Source: an uncultured Curvibacter sp. (GTDB taxonomy: Bacteria > Pseudomonadota > Gammaproteobacteria > Burkholderiales > Burkholderiaceae_C). Taken from it: a stretch of DNA of 60,871 nucleotides. The translations under genes were made by a program, and so were the position numbers. Where the stretch lies: NCBI GenBank assembly GCA_903828535.1, contig CAIKMN010000025.1:1-60871 (forward strand). Reading direction: 5' to 3'. The notes beneath the pieces were generated by a model that was given only the letters and a program-made list of their open reading frames with translations, ran no database searches and had not been told where the DNA came from. Positions 59,246-60,871 of this stretch are shown in pieces (the stretch's first letter is position 1; each line of letters begins with the position of its first letter).

Positions 59246-60126
59246 TGGCCCAGGCTGAGAAGGTTGAAACCAAGATGGAAACAACGCTGGAGAAGCTTTC
59301 TGACTTCACCCTGCACTTGGCCGACAGTGCCTTGATTCTGGGGCAACGCAACGCCGAGTGGAGCGGACACGGACCGATTTTGGAAGAAGACTTGGCGATG
59401 GCAAACAACAGCCTGGACCTGATCGGCCAAGCCCGTCTGCTCTACCAACAAGTGGCAGAAATACGCGGCAACAACTGCTCAGAAGACCAGTTGGCTTATT
59501 TCAGAGACGAGTCCGCATTCAAAAATTTCACCTTGCTGGAATTGCCCCACAGCACGGCACTGGCACCCAGCGCGAAAGGTCAGCGCGACTATGCGGTGAC
59601 GGTGGCTCGCAATTTTTTATACAGCGCCTACATGATGGGCATCTGGTCGACTTTGGCGTCTACGCCCTCATTGGCAGCTTTTGCCGGCGCTAACCATGAG
59701 GTACAAGTTCAAAACGAAAAGGCCCTTAAATTGGCGAATTTGTCCACCAATTTGAAGGCGGTGGCCTCCAAATCCTACAAAGAAACCGAGTACCACTTAC
59801 GCCATGCCAGCGATTGGGTGATCCGCATGGGGGATGGCACCACTGAATCTCACCAACGCATTCAGCAGGCGTTCCATCATTTGATGCCTTACACGCAAGA
59901 GTTTTGGACTCAGCAAAGTCCCGCTGCTTTGCAACTCGATCTGGCATCCATTAAAGCCAAGTGGGACGCCACAGTCAGCGATGTTTTGAGTGAAGCCACT
60001 TTGGTGGTTCCCAGCGCTCAGGGCTTTTTGCCGACCGGAACGCAGGGGGTGCACTCCGAGCACATGGGCTTTTTGCTGAGCGAAATGCAAGGCTTGGCCC
60101 GCGCCCACCCAGGAGCCGTTTGGTGA
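59245..60126 (+). CDS. paaC: Phenylacetyl-CoA epoxidase structural subunit C
   Basis: A ferritin-like helical protein of 293 residues that pairs with PaaA but is not catalytic. Motifs: LADSALILGQRNAEWSGHGP, LDLIGQARLLYQQVAEIRG, KETEYHLRHASDWVIRMGDG. Coupled to paaB (TAATG overlap). Confidence 0.96.
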   Translation: MAQAEKVETKMETTLEKLSDFTLHLADSALILGQRNAEWSGHGPILEEDLAMANNSLDLIGQARLLYQQVAEIRGNNCSEDQLAYFRDESAFKNFTLLELPHSTALAPSAKGQRDYAVTVARNFLYSAYMMGIWSTLASTPSLAAFAGANHEVQVQNEKALKLANLSTNLKAVASKSYKETEYHLRHASDWVIRMGDGTTESHQRIQQAFHHLMPYTQEFWTQQSPAALQLDLASIKAKWDATVSDVLSEATLVVPSAQGFLPTGTQGVHSEHMGFLLSEMQGLARAHPGAVW

Positions 60127-60656
60127 AGGCATCCCCGACCGAGCGCTTGCCAAACACCGAATCGGTTTGGGCCTTGTTAGAGACTGTCACCGACCCTGAA
60201 ATTCCAGTGGTGAATTTGCGTGAAATGGGTATTTTGCGAAACGTCGAAAAAAATGCGACGGGCTTTGACATCACCCTCACCCCCACCTACAGCGGCTGCC
60301 CCGCCATGGACCAAATGGTGGACGATGTGCAATCTGCTCTTCAAGCCGCAGGCCTGTCAGCACAAGTGAAAATTCAACTGGCGCCCGCTTGGACCACCGA
60401 TTGGATGAGCCCCAGTGCCTTGGTCAAGTTGCGAGAGTACGGCATCGCACCGCCCCACCCAAGACCGGTCACATCGAGTCTCCAAAAAGTCACTTTTTCA
60501 TTGCGCCGAAATTTGACTGCCAGCGATCCCATCGCCTGCCCGCAATGCGGCTCTTTAGACACCACCGAAATTTCGCACTTCGGCTCCACGGCTTGCAAGG
60601 CGCTATACCGTTGCTTGGGTTGCTTGGAGCCGTTTGACTATTTCAAGCCTTATTGA
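60123..60656 (+). CDS. paaD: Phenylacetyl-CoA epoxidase maturation protein PaaD
   Basis: A 177-residue protein with an N-terminal MIP18/DUF59 domain (VTDPEIPVVNLREMGILRNV, TPTYSGCPAMDQM) and a C-terminal zinc-ribbon-like part (CPQCGSLDTTEISHFGSTAC, then CLGC). DUF59 proteins help load iron-sulfur clusters; PaaD is needed for epoxidase activity, probably by maturing PaaE. GTG at 60123 is used because AGGAG lies 7 bases upstream; it overlaps the paaC stop. Confidence 0.95.
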   Translation: MKASPTERLPNTESVWALLETVTDPEIPVVNLREMGILRNVEKNATGFDITLTPTYSGCPAMDQMVDDVQSALQAAGLSAQVKIQLAPAWTTDWMSPSALVKLREYGIAPPHPRPVTSSLQKVTFSLRRNLTASDPIACPQCGSLDTTEISHFGSTACKALYRCLGCLEPFDYFKPY

Positions 60657-60666
60657 TTAAACCGCC

Positions 60667-60871
60667 ATGTTCCCCAAGCCCTCCTTTCACCCCCTTTTCG
60701 TGGCCCTGGTTCGGCCCGAGGCCGCTGGTTCAGTGGCCGTTACGCTTCAAGTGCCTGCCCCGCTGCTCCCCTTGTTTGAGTTCCAGCCGGGCCAGTTCTT
60801 GACCCTTCGAGCACAGATTCAAGGACATGAATTGCGGCGCAATTACTCTATTTGCAGCACCCCCAAAACCC
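60667..60871 (+). CDS. paaE: Phenylacetyl-CoA epoxidase reductase subunit E (3' end cut by window)
   Basis: The first 68 codons of an oxidoreductase begin at ATG 60667, ten bases after paaD, and run off the window. The ferredoxin-reductase-type FAD domain is recognisable: FEFQPGQFLTLRAQI and the flavin-binding RRNYSICS (RxYS). The family adds a C-terminal [2Fe-2S] domain and passes electrons from NADPH to PaaA. Confidence 0.92.
   Translation, partial: MFPKPSFHPLFVALVRPEAAGSVAVTLQVPAPLLPLFEFQPGQFLTLRAQIQGHELRRNYSICSTPKT

Overview
The window is a gene-dense, essentially chromosomal stretch of a betaproteobacterium, most probably a freshwater Burkholderiales member of the Comamonadaceae type. 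This rests on gene order (rho-rpmE2; rlmE-ftsH-folP-glmM; rpsB-tsf-pyrH-frr-uppS-cdsA-dxr-bamA-skp-lpxD-fabZ-lpxA-lpxB-rnhB; pstSCAB-phoU-phoB-phoR) and on the look of the proteins. The species cannot be named from the sequence alone. No insertion sequence, prophage, integrase or CRISPR array was found, and no gap between genes exceeds 300 bases.

Layout. 1-2.2 kb: the end of trxA, then rho and zinc-independent ribosomal protein L31. 2.3-5.5 kb: an uncharacterised multi-pass membrane protein and a MATE transporter. 5.5-17.7 kb: a phosphate island. The complete pstS-pstC-pstA-pstB-phoU-phoB-phoR operon runs leftward from a well-formed PhoB-type promoter. Divergent from it are ppx and a small ribbon-helix-helix-like basic protein. 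Facing these is an olsB-like/ppk/sixA operon. Phosphate sensing and uptake, polyphosphate making (ppk) and breaking (ppx), and a probable ornithine-lipid acyltransferase therefore sit side by side. 17.9-23.4 kb: glmM, folP, ftsH, rlmE and the divergent CRM-domain gene yhbY.

23.4-37.3 kb: thirteen closely packed leftward genes, carA-carB-greA-(DUF4149)-gmhA-hldA-hldC::gmhB-hldD-waaF-waaC and three further glycosyltransferases. They encode carbamoyl phosphate synthesis, then the whole ADP-heptose pathway and lipopolysaccharide inner-core assembly. The nucleotidyltransferase HldC and the phosphatase GmhB are fused in one protein. 37.4-51.5 kb: an RNA methyltransferase, rnhB, the lipid A/BamA cluster, isoprenoid and phospholipid genes and rpsB-tsf-pyrH-frr. 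rseP, which is normally found between dxr and bamA, is absent from that position.

51.7-54.8 kb: a short-chain dehydrogenase and an RNase R without the usual N-terminal helix-turn-helix domain, back to back with a tRNA-Leu(CAG) gene. 54.9-60.9 kb: the phenylacetate catabolic cluster, with repressor gene paaX divergent from paaI-paaK-paaABCDE (paaE is cut by the window end). The paaX-paaI gap carries a sequence that closely matches the known PaaX operator form.

No wholly new multi-gene system stands out. The most informative observations are the PhoB promoter architecture, the PaaX operator, the missing rseP, the HldC-GmhB fusion, the tRNA promoter lying inside the rnr start, the palindrome shared by the ends of the MATE gene and phoR, and the unexplained DNA-binding-like protein between the polyphosphate genes. 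All coordinates and starts are from reading the sequence; product names rest on recognised motifs and gene order, not on database searches.
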